Assembly (NCBI GenBank): GCA_003695835.1
Contig: RFHN01000260.1
Location: 1 to 5,521, forward strand
Direction: 5' to 3'
DNA from: Armatimonadota bacterium
GTDB taxonomy: Bacteria > Armatimonadota > Fimbriimonadia > Fimbriimonadales > ATM1
Length of the DNA stretch: 5,521 nt
Part shown: in pieces, positions 5,002 through 5,521 of the stretch
How the letters are laid out: each line of letters opens with the position of its first letter
How positions within the stretch are numbered: the first letter of the stretch is position 1
Made by a program: the position numbers and the translations under genes
The notes under the pieces: generated by a model
The model's input: the letters and a program-made list of their open reading frames with translations, nothing else
Database searches by the model: none
Told to the model about the DNA's origin: nothing

Positions 5002-5521
5002 ATGAGTCCTCGCCAGCGTCTGTTGGCAGGCGTTGGCTTTGGCATCGTAGCCGCTCTCTTCCTTCACCCGACCTCTCGCGCCTTCCTTCTGTACGGCTTT
5101 CACGACCAGGAGCCGCTTCAGTCCCTCGTTGAGAATCACCCGATCGCGAAGGCGCCCACGGAGGCGATCCGCCGGCCACCGCCGGAGGGAGCATCCTTAT
5201 ACGACCTTTCCGTCCTCAGTTACCAAATCGCCCGACGCATCAACGTTCGAGGCCAGGCCTTCGTGAATCCGAAGGATTCCCGGGTGGCCTCCCAGTTCTT
5301 GGCTCGCGCCGCGGAGGCGGAGCCCGACAACGCCTTTTGGCCCCAGATGCTGGCCGTTCTCGCGCACCGCTCCCGCAGCGACCAAGAGGCCGCAGCCTAC
5401 TGGGAGCGCGCTGCCGTGTTGGGGAGTTGGTCGGATCGTCGAGCCGCCCAGATCGAAGACTTTGCGCTCACTCTCGCCCGCGCCGACGGCATGGAACGAG
5501 GCTGGCAATGGATCCTTGGGA
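5002..5521 (+). CDS. Membrane-anchored TPR-like protein, 3' end beyond the window
   Basis: An open frame starts with ATG at 5002, nine bases after the anti-sigma stop codon, and runs without a stop to the window edge (173 codons visible). The first residues are MSPRQRLLAG, followed by a hydrophobic segment at about 7-21 (LLAGVGFGIVAALFL) and a second weaker one at 26-33. This fits a membrane anchor or an uncleaved signal, with the rest outside the cytoplasm. From about residue 65 it is Ala-rich and helical. Residues 94-141 (VASQFLARAAEAEPDNAFWP, then a second helix and AAAYWERAAVLGSW) have the spacing and Ala pattern of tetratricopeptide-like repeats, which usually bind proteins. I do not recognise a named family. 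The close spacing and shared strand place it in the sigma/anti-sigma operon, so a role in signalling or in the response is inferred. No strong ribosome site is visible, so translation may be coupled to the gene before it. Confidence 0.8.
   Translation, partial: MSPRQRLLAGVGFGIVAALFLHPTSRAFLLYGFHDQEPLQSLVENHPIAKAPTEAIRRPPPEGASLYDLSVLSYQIARRINVRGQAFVNPKDSRVASQFLARAAEAEPDNAFWPQMLAVLAHRSRSDQEAAAYWERAAVLGSWSDRRAAQIEDFALTLARADGMERGWQWILG

Noticed and set aside
4387..5139. A 250-codon minus-strand open frame spanning the sigma, anti-sigma and TPR-like genes
   Set aside because: It crosses three clear plus-strand genes and shows no recognisable motif; it is best explained by codon bias.
1..5521. Mobile elements, CRISPR arrays, tRNA/rRNA genes or a defence system
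   Set aside because: I found no transposase, integrase, regularly spaced repeat, tRNA-like fold or defence-related protein. All genes belong to common housekeeping, transport or regulatory families, apart from two proteins of unknown family.

Overview
This window looks like an ordinary, densely packed chromosomal segment of a GC-rich bacterium. Every gap between genes is under 100 bases. A secreted protein with a terminal phenylalanine typical of outer-membrane barrels suggests a diderm (Gram-negative type) envelope. The gene mix and protein style could fit a little-studied phylum such as Armatimonadota, but that placement is a guess and no marker gene here proves it. I see no rRNA, tRNA, CRISPR array, insertion sequence or phage gene.

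Layout, left to right. (1) 56-598, plus strand: a small exported protein, probably an outer-membrane beta-barrel, with an almost perfect Shine-Dalgarno sequence. (2) 599-2553, minus strand: a two-gene unit transcribed leftward, tpx (thiol peroxidase) followed by an aspartate ammonia-lyase of the class II fumarase/aspartase superfamily. The lyase stop codon directly abuts the stop codon of gene 1, so these two genes converge with no spacer. (3) 2596-3873, plus strand: an EntS-like major facilitator superfamily exporter, divergent from tpx across only 42 bases. (4) 3964 to the window end, plus strand: an ECF sigma factor, a membrane anti-sigma factor with a zinc-binding motif, and the start of a membrane-anchored protein with TPR-like helices. 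The last gene runs off the window edge.

How they work together. The last three genes form a tight operon (6- and 9-base gaps) and are most simply read as a transmembrane signalling cassette: the anti-sigma factor holds the sigma factor at the membrane until a signal arrives. The anti-sigma factor has only a short acidic tail outside the membrane, so the third protein may help in sensing or signalling (inference). The tpx-lyase pair joins peroxide removal to aspartate/fumarate metabolism; the pairing shows co-transcription at most, not a shared pathway. No wholly new system can be claimed from this window. The most useful second looks are the sigma/anti-sigma/TPR cassette, the sigma-factor start and promoter, and the zero-spacer convergent junction with a perfect hairpin inside the lyase gene.
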